DNA of 39,236 nucleotides, from positions 1 to 39,236 of the forward strand of contig JAFXSQ010000027.1 of the NCBI GenBank assembly GCA_017525525.1. Reading direction: 5' to 3'. A program made the position numbers and the translations under genes. How positions within the stretch are numbered: position 1 is the first letter of the stretch; every line of letters starts with the position of its first letter. Positions 1 to 8,662 of this stretch are shown piece by piece. The DNA comes from Lachnospiraceae bacterium (GTDB taxonomy: Bacteria; Bacillota; Clostridia; Lachnospirales; Lachnospiraceae). The notes beneath the pieces were generated by a model. That model was not told where the DNA came from, did no database searches, and worked only from the letters and a program-made list of their open reading frames with translations.

Positions 1-99
1 ACTTCTCATATTTTTGACGGAAAGGGGCTTAATCGCATCGCATCGCATGGGCTGACTGTGCCTTTTTTGAACAAAACAACATATATTCGTGATGGATAA
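1..99 (+). CDS. possible C-terminal end of an upstream gene (partial)
   Basis: Frame 1 is open from the window edge to a TAA at 97-99, giving 32 residues ending in TTYIRDG. The stop abuts a strong terminator that begins at 100, as expected for the last gene of a transcript. I do not recognise the peptide. An open frame of this length can arise by chance, and the stretch includes a tandem ATCGC repeat (about 35-49), so confidence is low. Confidence 0.25.
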   Translation, partial: TSHIFDGKGLNRIASHGLTVPFLNKTTYIRDG

Positions 100-147
100 C
101 CGCCTTACTTGACGGGGTATTATGCCCTGTCATGTAAGGCGGTTTTT
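100..147 (+). terminator. rho-independent terminator
   Basis: CCGCCTTAC (100-108) pairs with GTAAGGCGG (134-142), extended inward by TGACgGGG with CCCtGTCA, and is followed by TTTTTA. It terminates whatever is transcribed from the left edge and insulates the surface-protein gene at 357. Confidence 0.85.
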
Positions 148-164
148 ATTTGCGCGTATAAGCT

Positions 165-225
165 CTTGCCAAGCGGCCGTATGCCCGTTGTGCTCGCATA
201 TAAGGGCATACGGACATTTGGCAAG
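165..225 (+). other. long two-part stem-loop in the surface-protein leader
   Basis: CTTGCCAA (165-172) pairs with TTGGCAAG (218-225), and CCGTATGCCC (177-186) pairs perfectly with GGGCATACGG (204-213). A further weaker hairpin (GAATT ... AATTC) spans about 276-307. The 1-356 stretch has no other convincing gene. The stems lie between the upstream terminator and the AGGAGG ribosome site at 343-348. They could be a structured mRNA leader or an extracted palindromic element; no known riboswitch class was recognised. Confidence 0.5.
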
Positions 226-356
226 GCAACGGACATGAGCATGTAGCACGATAGTGCGGAATGCGAATGCCCGTAGAATTGCAAAAGCGCGAAGCGCGGA
301 GTAATTCGTAGCTTATAAGCGATGATATCAAAAAATAATTTTTAGGAGGATTTCAC

Positions 357-3300
357 ATGAAGAAAAAACGAAAATTAGGAAGGAAGCTGCTGAGTTTTTT
401 GCTCACGCTGGCGATGGTTGTCGGGCTGATGCCGGGGATGGGGTTGACGGCACTGGCGGCAGATAACTCGCCCATCACCGTAACATGGAGTAGTACAGGC
501 TTTGTTGATGCTGACTTTGATGGAGAGGGTAAATGTTATGGTAAAGATGGAGTTTCTTTATCGGGTACGAATATTTCTAATGATTCTGGATATGAAATGT
601 CAATTTCTGCAGACGAATCAAGCTTCACGACAACTATCGGAAACTTTACCAAGATTGAGGTGAGCGGAGAGGAACTTCTAGAAGGTTTTACTGGTACGGG
701 CTGGAGTGGCGACGGCAGAACATGGACAGGCAACACTTCAAGTGTAGCGTTCAATGGTTATCTGACTGACAGCTCTCATGATAATCCTTGGACAATAACC
801 TTTACCATTGATCCTGTTTATAAAAGTGTGACGATCCATCCGGGCAACAACATGACAAAGACCACGAGTTCCGGAGCGGCATCACAGACTGACCTTGCTG
901 TCGCTATGACAGATGTAGTCTATACCGCGAATAATGGTTATTACTTCCCAAAAGATTACAGCGTTGCAGCGGTTAACGGGATAACTGTGACCCGCAACAG
1001 CTACACGCAGATAACAGTTTCTGGTATGCCGACCGCCAATGCTGAGATAACGTTGACAGCGCCGATGCCTGCACCAGCACCGGCTGCGCCTACGAAAGCT
1101 ACAGAAACATTAGCACCAACAATAACAGACGGTAAGATAACAGCCACACAGGTATTGCATTACGCAGGTAAAGAGTGGTATGTAATCGCAAGTGGTGACA
1201 AAGGAGTGCAGATAGCTTCCGATGCTGTCACAAGGCAAGAGGGAGAAACCACGATTGTATTATTGGCGAGAGAGCTATGGGGTTCTGGTGTTTATGGTTC
1301 CTATGGTGATTACAATAATTCTACTCTAAAGACTACCATAGAAGGATTTGTAACAAGTGAAAAGATTGGAAGTTATTATACAGGTGATAATGCATGGCAG
1401 AATGATTTGATAGCTAAAAGGACGCTGGCAGGCGGTGGGACTTTTGGGAACAGTGGCAATTATACTAAAGACAACATAATGGGCGATCCTATAACGGATG
1501 CTACCCTATGGCTTCTCTCGGGTGCAGAAGCTCTGCAGATGTTTAACTTCTCGACCTCGAGAGACACATACACTGATGCATTTGGCAATGTATTTGGTTG
1601 GTTTCTTCGTAACCCTGGACAAGATAGTTTAAATTTTCCGTGCACAGTTGTTTTGAATAATGTCGAAAGTTGGACAAGTGATTGGTTCCTTGGTGCTAAA
1701 ATGCCATACGATACTTCTGGCGTCCGTCCCGCTTTATGCCTCAATCTGACAGATAACATCCTTGCATCTGAAACATTCGGTGGGTCAGGCGAGTATACGC
1801 TGATGCTTTCGCCACATCAACACGCTTTTACTTACACGACCGATGGTGCGACCATCACGGCGACGTGCAGTGCGGACGGCTGCCTGTTGCCTTCAAGCAG
1901 TGAAGGAGGCACTGACCACGTCGCAACGCTGACACTCACCGCACCCACACTGACCACCGTCGGCGGCACGGGCAGCGCGTCGGCGTCGCTGGACGGATTG
2001 ACTGTCTTCAACACCGCCACCGGGCTGTCAGTTTCTGCGGAGAATATCAATTACGTTGGCAGAGACGGCACGAGTTATGACGAGAGCACGACTGCACCCA
2101 CTGTCGCAGGTAAATACACCGCGAAGATCACCCTGTCCGGCGTGAAGACCAGCGAGGGCGAAAACAAGAGTGTAACCGCCAGCGTGGATTATGAGATTGC
2201 AGCGCCGTATGAAAGTCCTTATACCACTCTTGTAAATACCACAACGGAAATAACTTTTGATGGCAAGCTTTGGTATCTGATCGAGGATACCTCGACGGCG
2301 GCAAATGACGGGACAGTCACCCTGCTTTCAAAGGAATGTGTTGCTACGTCGAAGTATAATTCTTCCGGAAGCTATGTTGAATATGCTTCTTCGACAGTAA
2401 AAACAGCAGTAGATAATTGGTATAATAACCATATTACAGGTAATGCAAAAACGGCAGTAGTCGACAACAAAATGTTTCTTCTGACAAAAGATCAGGCAGA
2501 TGCAATGACAGAGGATACCAGAAAATGTTCCAAGTATAATGGAGAAGACAAGTGGTGGCTCTGCTCGCCCGGTGATTCTGATTATGTGGCGGGCGTGAAC
2601 GGCTATTTCGGTGAAGTGATCAGCGACTTCAATGCGGGAAGCGTGTATTGTGTCCGTCCCGCTTTGCAGCTTGATTTGAGCAAGGTGACATTTGATTCTG
2701 AAAGCAAGACATTTTCTCTGGCAGAGGGCGAAGCAACTGCGACAGCGGCAGAGACATTAGCACCGACCGTAGATGTAGATAATGATAACAAAGTAACAGA
2801 GGCAAAGATTCTGGAGTATGCCGGTAAGCAATGGTATGTGATTGCAAGTGACACCACGGGAGTACAGATAGCAAATGATGCTGTTACCCCACAAACAGGA
2901 AAGACCACGCTTGTATTACTGGCGAAGGACATACTAGCTAATCAAATACAGTTCAATAGTAGTTATAGTAATGTTTACAAGGATTCCGCGCTTTACAGCA
3001 AAATAACGGAGCTTGAAGCGCAAATTACTGCCTATACCTATGGCAATGATTGGGAGAAAAACTTGATTGCCAAAAGAAAATTGGCTGGAGAAGCTACTTC
3101 AGGTGAGAACTATCAATCAATAGATAATATATCTGGAGGGACAGTAGACGAGGCAAACCTATGGCCACTTTCAGCGTATGAAGCGGGTCAACTTAGCCCA
3201 ACTATATTAGGTACCGACATCTGGTGGCTCCGCTCGCCCGGCGACAGTGATGGTAGTGCGGCGTGCGTGAGCAGCGGCGACGTGACCCTCGGCGATGTGG

Positions 3301-6300
3301 TCTACGAGCTCGGAGTTCGTCCCGCTTTATGCCTCAATCTGACATCTGACATCTTCGCATCTGAAAAATCAGGCGAGAGTGGTGTATATGAACTGACGAA
3401 GGCTGAACCTGCAATTGAGTACCCCCTCTGGGTCGGCGGTACGCAGGTGACGAGTGAAAATGTGAGTAATATAGACGGAGACAATAAGGCGAGCTACGAT
3501 GACTCCACACATACCCTGACGTTGAATGGGTACAATCTCACCGTTTCAAATGAAGATCCTGTGATTGAATATGGAATCAAATACACTGGTTCAGACCCTC
3601 TAACAATTAATCTGGAGGGCGAAAATGCTATAGAAGGATTCTTGAATTATAATAAATATAGGGGAATCAATTACGGAATATATATCACAAGAGACACAGA
3701 CGATATAGCGGCTGATGTGACTTTTACCGGGGAAGGTTCGTTATCAGTAAAGGCAAAGCGCGGTATTGTTTCTTACACGAAGACAAATTCCGATGATTCG
3801 GTGGGCAATATAACATTTTCCGGAACGGGAGAGATTGATGTGGCTAGTAGCGTGGATGTAGACGGAGCCATATGTACAAATTATGGTACCGTCAATATTT
3901 CTGGCGGGACATTAACGGCTGCAGGTTATACCGGTATTGAAGCACAGAAGGGCATCAATATATCCGGTGGGACTGTCAGTGTTACCGGAACTTCTGACTC
4001 CGGTATGTCTTCGTACAATCCGGTTAGTATAACCGGTGGTACGGTTACAGCTATAGGAGAAACTAAGGGTATTTCTGCAAGTTGGTCTGGCGAAGGCGAT
4101 ACGGTTACAATAGGCGCAAATGTAAAAACCGTAGTAATAAGCGGTGAAGAAAAAGCTGTAGACGGAAAGGTAATGAATGCTATAGCGGGCAGCGCCTGGG
4201 TAAACAAAGATGGTACGGGTAATAAAAGCGAAATAGAAGCCAGTAGCGTGCCGCGGGAATTGTCAGAGTATAAAAAAATGGTTTTTTCTTCCTACATACC
4301 GCTTGATACTACAGAAACCAACTTGACTCCCATAAATATATCCATCCCCAATAGTCATACTGTACCTGCGGTAGGAGATGTGCTTGAGGCATCCTGTGCT
4401 GCGACAGATATCGTTTATCAGTGGTACAGAGGGACAACATTGCTCATCGGCGAAACTAACTCAAGCTATACAGCGACGATATCCGATATCGGTAAAACGC
4501 TTAAAGTTGTTGTTAAGCAAACGAAACAAGCCAATGGCACAGAGTATTCATCAGGAAGTGAACCGACACTCGCTTCGGAAGAAACAGGCGCTGTTGTGAA
4601 GAAAACGCCTGCGACGCTTAGCGTGGATGATGCAAAAACTAATGCCGGTATCTCTTACATGACCGAAACCGTTACGCCGGATACCGGCTATGAGGTTTCA
4701 TCCTCCGGCACAGCTAACATTGCTATTACATCGCTGACAGATATTCTCAATAGTGAAGGTGTCCCGGTAATCTATGTCCGTACAGCGGAGACCAGCGATA
4801 CTGCGGCAGGTGACTGGGTTGCAGTAACACTTACGGCCCGTCCTATCGCACCCACGGGACTTACCACAGAGAAAGCCACCAACGGAAGTACGGCAAATGG
4901 AAAGATTTCAGGCGTTGATACCACCATGGAATACTCCGCCGATGGCACTAGCTGGACAGATGTAACCGGCGGGACAACAATAGAGGGACTTACCCCCGGC
5001 ACCTATCAGGTACGCGTTAAGGCAACGGCAAATGTACCCCACGGCAGGGCGACGGAGGTGACGGTTGGCAGCAAACAGATCATCCTTACGGACAGCCAGA
5101 AACCGACAGCTAAAACCGGCCTTACATATACCGGATCGGAACAGGCGCTTATAAATGCACCTACTGTGGCTCTGCCGGAGGGTGCGACGGAGATGCGTTA
5201 TGCCATTGGCACGGATGCAACCACTGCCCCGACCGACGGCTGGAGCACATCCATCCCCACTGGCACAGAAGCAAAAACCTACTATGTTTGGTACAAGGTA
5301 GTTGGTGATGAAAACCATAGTGATACAACTCCTGCTTGTGTGACAGTGAATATCTCTCAGTACATACCTCCGCACTATCATTCCTACACAAGCACCGTAA
5401 CAAAGGAAGCAACCTGCACGGAAGCAGGGGAGCGTACTTACAGATGCTCATGCGGAAGCAGTTATAAGGAGACTATAAAAGCGACAGGTCATACCATAGT
5501 AGCTCACGAGGCAAAGGAAGCAAGTTGTGGTGAAGATGGAAACAAGGCATACTGGGAGTGCTCGGTATGTGAGAAGATATTTGCAGACAAGGACGCAAAG
5601 ACTGAGACAGCTCTTGATGAAGTGACCATTAAGGCAACAGGTGAGCATACACTGACGTCTCATAAAGCTGTTGATGTTACCTGCACAGAGGACGGAAGCA
5701 AGGCATATTGGGAGTGCTCCGTATGTAAGAAGCTTTACTCTGACGCGGAAGCTAAGACAGAGACAACTCTTGATGAGACTGTGATCAAGGCCAAAGGACA
5801 CAAGCTTACAGCACACGAAGCAAAAGATGTAACATGTACTGAGGACGGAAATAAGGCATATTGGGAGTGTTCAGAGTGCAAGAAGCTCTTTGCAGATGCT
5901 GAAGGCAAGAAGGAAATTACAGAGACAGAAATAGTTATCAAGGCAGAAGGCCATAAGCTGACTCGTGTTGAAGCAGTAGAGGCAACGACTGAAAAGGAAG
6001 GCAACATAGAGTACTGGACATGCTCTAAGTGTGGCAAGTACTTCGCAGATGCAGAGGGTAAGACCGAGATAACCAAGGAGCAGACAGTGCTTCCGAAGTC
6101 AGAGCATAAGCTTACACTCGTTCCGGAGAAGAAGGCTACATGTACTGAGGACGGAAACAAGGCATACTATACATGCTCGCACTGCGACAAGCTCTTCGAG
6201 GATGCAACAGGAACCAAGGAGATTAAGCTTGAGGATACTGTTATCAAGGCAGAGGGTCATAAGCTTACTCATGTTGAAGCCAAGGAGGCCACAGTCGAGG

Positions 6301-7133
6301 AAGAGGGCAACATAGAGTACTGGGTATGCTCAGAGTGCGGCAAGCTCTTCTCGGACGCAGAGGGTAAGTCTGAAATCACTGAGGATGAGACTAAGGTAGA
6401 GAAGCTTATAGATATCTCTAAGGCAACAGTTACGGGACTTGGCATAAAGGCGTGGACTGGCTCGGCAGTAAAGCCTGTTGTAACAGTAAAGCTTGACGGA
6501 AAGACTCTTAAGAAGGGCACGGACTATACCGTATCCTACAGCAACAATAAGAATGCCGGGAAGGCAACTGTAACCATAGAGGGTATGGGAACTTATGCAG
6601 GAACTCTTAAGAAGACATTTGTTATAAAGAAGCCGGTTCTGAAGTACAGGGCTTATGTGCAGAAGAAGGGCTGGATGAACCCGTGGACGGTAGCCGGTAT
6701 CGGAACAAAGGTTGACGAAAGGAGCTTTGCAGGTACAACAGACAATCTCCGCATGGAGACTATCCAGATGCAGCTTTCGGGAATCGGCGGACAGGTTCAG
6801 TACAGAGCATACTGCAGACTTAAGGGCTGGACCCAGTGGGCGACCACGGCAGATACCAAAACTTACGCCGGAACCAAGGGAGAGGCAAGACGTGTGGAGA
6901 TGATACAGCTTAAAGCCTCCGGTCAGATAGCAAATCTTTATGACATGTATTACCGCACCTACTGCGAGAAGTTCGGCTGGCTCGGCTGGACAGGCAATAA
7001 CGGAAAGTCCGGCTCGGCAGGCTACGCAAGGAAGCTTGAAGCCTTCCAGATTCAGTTCGTACCGAAGGGAACGGACTTTGACACTGGAGACATGAAATCC
7101 TTCTACGATAAGACAAAGGACGGAGAACAGTAA
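357..7133 (+). CDS. giant secreted mosaic surface protein (DUF6273-like modules, beta-helix, Cys repeats, ChW repeats)
   Basis: This 2258-residue exported protein starts with a clear signal peptide: a KKKRKLGRK basic region, a hydrophobic core, and likely cleavage near ALA-A at residue 35. Three modules follow (about 245-480, 620-785 and 800-1010), each with an N-terminal KxWYxI core and a WWLRSPG ... GVRPALxL end, typical of DUF6273. Residues about 1020-1290 have repeated ISGGT strands suggesting a right-handed beta-helix. An Ig-like YQWYRG domain (about 1320-1405) and FN/Ig-like domains reach about 1665. Seven roughly 50-residue repeats with WECSxCxKLF occupy about 1672-2015, followed by one Ig-like domain. 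Three W-rich ChW-type repeats (RAYVQKKGW, RAYCRLKGW, RTYCEKFGW) end the protein. There is no LPXTG motif, so attachment is probably through the ChW repeats. The AGGAGG site fixes the start. A role in adhesion or ligand binding is inferred. Confidence 0.85.
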   Translation: MKKKRKLGRKLLSFLLTLAMVVGLMPGMGLTALAADNSPITVTWSSTGFVDADFDGEGKCYGKDGVSLSGTNISNDSGYEMSISADESSFTTTIGNFTKIEVSGEELLEGFTGTGWSGDGRTWTGNTSSVAFNGYLTDSSHDNPWTITFTIDPVYKSVTIHPGNNMTKTTSSGAASQTDLAVAMTDVVYTANNGYYFPKDYSVAAVNGITVTRNSYTQITVSGMPTANAEITLTAPMPAPAPAAPTKATETLAPTITDGKITATQVLHYAGKEWYVIASGDKGVQIASDAVTRQEGETTIVLLARELWGSGVYGSYGDYNNSTLKTTIEGFVTSEKIGSYYTGDNAWQNDLIAKRTLAGGGTFGNSGNYTKDNIMGDPITDATLWLLSGAEALQMFNFSTSRDTYTDAFGNVFGWFLRNPGQDSLNFPCTVVLNNVESWTSDWFLGAKMPYDTSGVRPALCLNLTDNILASETFGGSGEYTLMLSPHQHAFTYTTDGATITATCSADGCLLPSSSEGGTDHVATLTLTAPTLTTVGGTGSASASLDGLTVFNTATGLSVSAENINYVGRDGTSYDESTTAPTVAGKYTAKITLSGVKTSEGENKSVTASVDYEIAAPYESPYTTLVNTTTEITFDGKLWYLIEDTSTAANDGTVTLLSKECVATSKYNSSGSYVEYASSTVKTAVDNWYNNHITGNAKTAVVDNKMFLLTKDQADAMTEDTRKCSKYNGEDKWWLCSPGDSDYVAGVNGYFGEVISDFNAGSVYCVRPALQLDLSKVTFDSESKTFSLAEGEATATAAETLAPTVDVDNDNKVTEAKILEYAGKQWYVIASDTTGVQIANDAVTPQTGKTTLVLLAKDILANQIQFNSSYSNVYKDSALYSKITELEAQITAYTYGNDWEKNLIAKRKLAGEATSGENYQSIDNISGGTVDEANLWPLSAYEAGQLSPTILGTDIWWLRSPGDSDGSAACVSSGDVTLGDVVYELGVRPALCLNLTSDIFASEKSGESGVYELTKAEPAIEYPLWVGGTQVTSENVSNIDGDNKASYDDSTHTLTLNGYNLTVSNEDPVIEYGIKYTGSDPLTINLEGENAIEGFLNYNKYRGINYGIYITRDTDDIAADVTFTGEGSLSVKAKRGIVSYTKTNSDDSVGNITFSGTGEIDVASSVDVDGAICTNYGTVNISGGTLTAAGYTGIEAQKGINISGGTVSVTGTSDSGMSSYNPVSITGGTVTAIGETKGISASWSGEGDTVTIGANVKTVVISGEEKAVDGKVMNAIAGSAWVNKDGTGNKSEIEASSVPRELSEYKKMVFSSYIPLDTTETNLTPINISIPNSHTVPAVGDVLEASCAATDIVYQWYRGTTLLIGETNSSYTATISDIGKTLKVVVKQTKQANGTEYSSGSEPTLASEETGAVVKKTPATLSVDDAKTNAGISYMTETVTPDTGYEVSSSGTANIAITSLTDILNSEGVPVIYVRTAETSDTAAGDWVAVTLTARPIAPTGLTTEKATNGSTANGKISGVDTTMEYSADGTSWTDVTGGTTIEGLTPGTYQVRVKATANVPHGRATEVTVGSKQIILTDSQKPTAKTGLTYTGSEQALINAPTVALPEGATEMRYAIGTDATTAPTDGWSTSIPTGTEAKTYYVWYKVVGDENHSDTTPACVTVNISQYIPPHYHSYTSTVTKEATCTEAGERTYRCSCGSSYKETIKATGHTIVAHEAKEASCGEDGNKAYWECSVCEKIFADKDAKTETALDEVTIKATGEHTLTSHKAVDVTCTEDGSKAYWECSVCKKLYSDAEAKTETTLDETVIKAKGHKLTAHEAKDVTCTEDGNKAYWECSECKKLFADAEGKKEITETEIVIKAEGHKLTRVEAVEATTEKEGNIEYWTCSKCGKYFADAEGKTEITKEQTVLPKSEHKLTLVPEKKATCTEDGNKAYYTCSHCDKLFEDATGTKEIKLEDTVIKAEGHKLTHVEAKEATVEEEGNIEYWVCSECGKLFSDAEGKSEITEDETKVEKLIDISKATVTGLGIKAWTGSAVKPVVTVKLDGKTLKKGTDYTVSYSNNKNAGKATVTIEGMGTYAGTLKKTFVIKKPVLKYRAYVQKKGWMNPWTVAGIGTKVDERSFAGTTDNLRMETIQMQLSGIGGQVQYRAYCRLKGWTQWATTADTKTYAGTKGEARRVEMIQLKASGQIANLYDMYYRTYCEKFGWLGWTGNNGKSGSAGYARKLEAFQIQFVPKGTDFDTGDMKSFYDKTKDGEQ
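2553..2675 (+). other. DUF6273 copy 2 variable segment (DGR-like codon pattern)
   Basis: Between the conserved WWLCSPG and VRPAL flanks, the residues that differ from the sister copy are encoded almost only by codons ending in C or T: gat, tat, ggc, aac, ggc, tat, ttc, atc, agc, gac, ttc, aat, agc, tat, tgt. The framework codons gtg, gcg and gga lie between them. Adenine-directed mutagenesis of AAC/AAT template codons gives this pattern. The 3' flank gtccgtcccgcttt is shared with copy 1. Interpretation as a diversified region is inference. Confidence 0.5.
3222..3344 (+). other. DUF6273 copy 3 variable segment (DGR-like codon pattern)
   Basis: Between WWLRSPG and GVRPAL the variable codons are agt, ggt, agt, tgc, agc, agc, gac, acc, ctc, gat, gtc, tac, gag, ctc, so 13 of 14 end in C or T. 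Framework codons are gcg, gtg and ggc. The segment is visibly more GC-rich than the surrounding coding sequence. Copy 1 (1599-1745) has many variable codons ending in A or G (caa, tta, ccg, aca, ttg, gaa, tgg, aaa, atg, cca), so the bias is not simply gene codon use. Confidence 0.5.
5370..6402 (+). repeat. seven in-frame Cys-x2-Cys repeats of about 150 bp
   Basis: The coding sequence holds seven tandem units of about 50 residues with the core GHKLTxHEAKxxTCTEDGNK and then AYWECSxCxKLF. The first unit is divergent (RCSCGSSYKE), and units 5 and 7 replace the first Cys (EATTEKEG, EATVEEEG). Nucleotide similarity between units is high enough for copy-number change by recombination. The paired cysteines could bind metal or form disulfides. 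Confidence 0.8.
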
Positions 7134-7170
7134 AAAGCAACTAAAAAACTGCATGACATAAGGAAATACA

Positions 7171-7210
7171 CAAGCCCCCCGGAAGAAAAACTTGTTCTCC
7201 GGGAGGCTTG
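7171..7210 (+). terminator. stem-loop after the surface-protein gene
   Basis: CAAGCC-CCCGGA (from 7171) pairs with TCCGGG-AGGCTTG (to 7210) around a 14-base loop, 37 bases after the stop codon. The downstream U tract is poor (CTCACTTTTA), so termination may be partial. Confidence 0.55.
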
Positions 7211-7243
7211 CTCACTTTTAGGGAACAGTGAGTTGCGGCTTTC

Positions 7244-7272
7244 TTTACATTTCGGGAGAAAAGCGTTATAAT
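7244..7272 (+). promoter_or_regulatory. sigma-A type promoter of glmM
   Basis: TTTACA (7244-7249), a 17-base spacer and a perfect TATAAT (7267-7272). Transcription would start near 7279, so the upstream ATG at 7283 would lie almost at the 5' end. This supports the ATG at 7307 as the glmM start. Confidence 0.85.
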
Positions 7273-7306
7273 GTAGCTAATCATGTCTATCAATAAGGAG
7301 GGCACC

Positions 7307-8662
7307 ATGGGCAAGTATTTCGGTACAGACGGTTTCAGAGGAGAAGCAAACATTGACCTTACCGTAGAGCATGCGTATAAGGTTGGAAGATATCTGGGGT
7401 ATTACTTCGGAAAGAACAAAACCGGTGGGGAAAGAGCCAGAATAGTTATAGGCAAGGATACCAGAAGATCAAGCTATATGTTTGAGTATTCTCTGGTTTC
7501 GGGGTTGACTGCAAGCGGAGCGGATGTGTATCTGATGCATGTTACGCCTACACCGAGCGTATCTTATATAGCAAGGACGGATGAGTTCGACTGTGGCATC
7601 ATGATTTCGGCAAGCCACAACCCCTTTTATGATAACGGAATTAAGCTCATCAACAACCACGGCGCCAAAATGGATGCGGCTGTCGAGGAGGAGATTGAGC
7701 GCTATATAGACGGCGAGTTAGGCGAGATACCGCTTGCAACCAGGGAGAGTATCGGAAGGACGACGGATTACTCCATGGGAAGAAACAGGTATATCGCTTA
7801 TCTGATGACGCTCCCGACCCGGGCGTTCAAGAATTACAAGATTGGTCTTGACTGCGCGAACGGAGCATCATTTACGGTGGCTAAGCCGGTGTTTGACGCG
7901 CTTGGCGCGAAGACCTTTGTTATGGGCGACAAGCCCGACGGCACGAACATCAACCTTGACTGCGGTTCCACACACATTGAGGCTCTGCGGAAGTTCGTGG
8001 TTGAGAACGGCCTTGACGCGGGCTTTGCCTACGACGGAGATGCCGACAGATGCCTGGCGGTGGACGAGAAGGGCGAGCTTGTGGACGGAGATGCGATTAT
8101 CTACATCTGCGGCAAGTATATGAAGCAGCAGGGACAGCTTGCCGGAAACAAGGTGGTTACGACTGTTATGTCGAACCTGGGGCTTTATAAGGCGCTTGAT
8201 GCGGCAGGTATAGGTTACGAGCAGACTACAGTTGGTGACAAGTATGTATATGAGAACATGATGGAGAACGGATACGTCCTTGGCGGCGAGCAGAGCGGGC
8301 ATATCATATTCTCGAAGAATTCGCAGACCGGAGACGGAGTGCTCACATCCTTAAAGCTTATGGAGGTTATGGTTGAGGGCAAGACCACTCTCTCGGAGCT
8401 TACCAGAGAGCTTACCATATATCCACAGGTTCTGGTAAATGTAAAGGTTAAGGACAAGGAAGCGGCGCTTTCGGACACGGATGTGTTAAAGGCAAAGGAA
8501 GAGACTGAGGCAAAGCTTGCAGGCAACGGAAGGATACTGCTCAGAAAGAGCGGTACCGAGCCTTTGGTGCGTGTTATGGTCGAGGCTGAGACCGAAGAAC
8601 TCTGCAGGGAATATGCGGAGTCTGTTGCAAATGTGATTAGAGAAAAGGGATATGAAGCGTAG
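7307..8662 (+). CDS. glmM: phosphoglucosamine mutase
   Basis: GlmM interconverts glucosamine-6-phosphate and glucosamine-1-phosphate, the step before UDP-GlcNAc, and so feeds peptidoglycan and surface glycans. The 451-residue length matches the family. The phosphoserine loop is SASHNPF with the catalytic Ser at residue 103, the metal loop is DGDADRC, sugar binding is by GEQSGH, and the phosphate-binding end is RKSGTEPLVRVMVE. I start at 7307 (MGKYFGTDGFRG) because AAGGAGGG (7295-7302) is correctly placed for it; an in-frame ATG at 7283 has no ribosome site and lies at the predicted transcript start. The gene overlaps the next one by 11 bases, indicating an operon with a sugar transferase and consistent with supply of precursors for envelope polysaccharide. 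Confidence 0.95.
   Translation: MGKYFGTDGFRGEANIDLTVEHAYKVGRYLGYYFGKNKTGGERARIVIGKDTRRSSYMFEYSLVSGLTASGADVYLMHVTPTPSVSYIARTDEFDCGIMISASHNPFYDNGIKLINNHGAKMDAAVEEEIERYIDGELGEIPLATRESIGRTTDYSMGRNRYIAYLMTLPTRAFKNYKIGLDCANGASFTVAKPVFDALGAKTFVMGDKPDGTNINLDCGSTHIEALRKFVVENGLDAGFAYDGDADRCLAVDEKGELVDGDAIIYICGKYMKQQGQLAGNKVVTTVMSNLGLYKALDAAGIGYEQTTVGDKYVYENMMENGYVLGGEQSGHIIFSKNSQTGDGVLTSLKLMEVMVEGKTTLSELTRELTIYPQVLVNVKVKDKEAALSDTDVLKAKEETEAKLAGNGRILLRKSGTEPLVRVMVEAETEELCREYAESVANVIREKGYEA

Noticed and set aside
357-7133. A DGR reverse transcriptase or template repeat in the window
   Set aside because: No frame has reverse transcriptase motifs, and no Asn-rich copy of the WWLRSPG...VRPAL segment was found. 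Only the target-like segments are present.
6330-7154. Long antisense open frame (274 codons) opposite the end of the surface protein
   Set aside because: It is a shadow of biased codons in the repeat and ChW region, with no ribosome site, and opposes a clearly coding strand.
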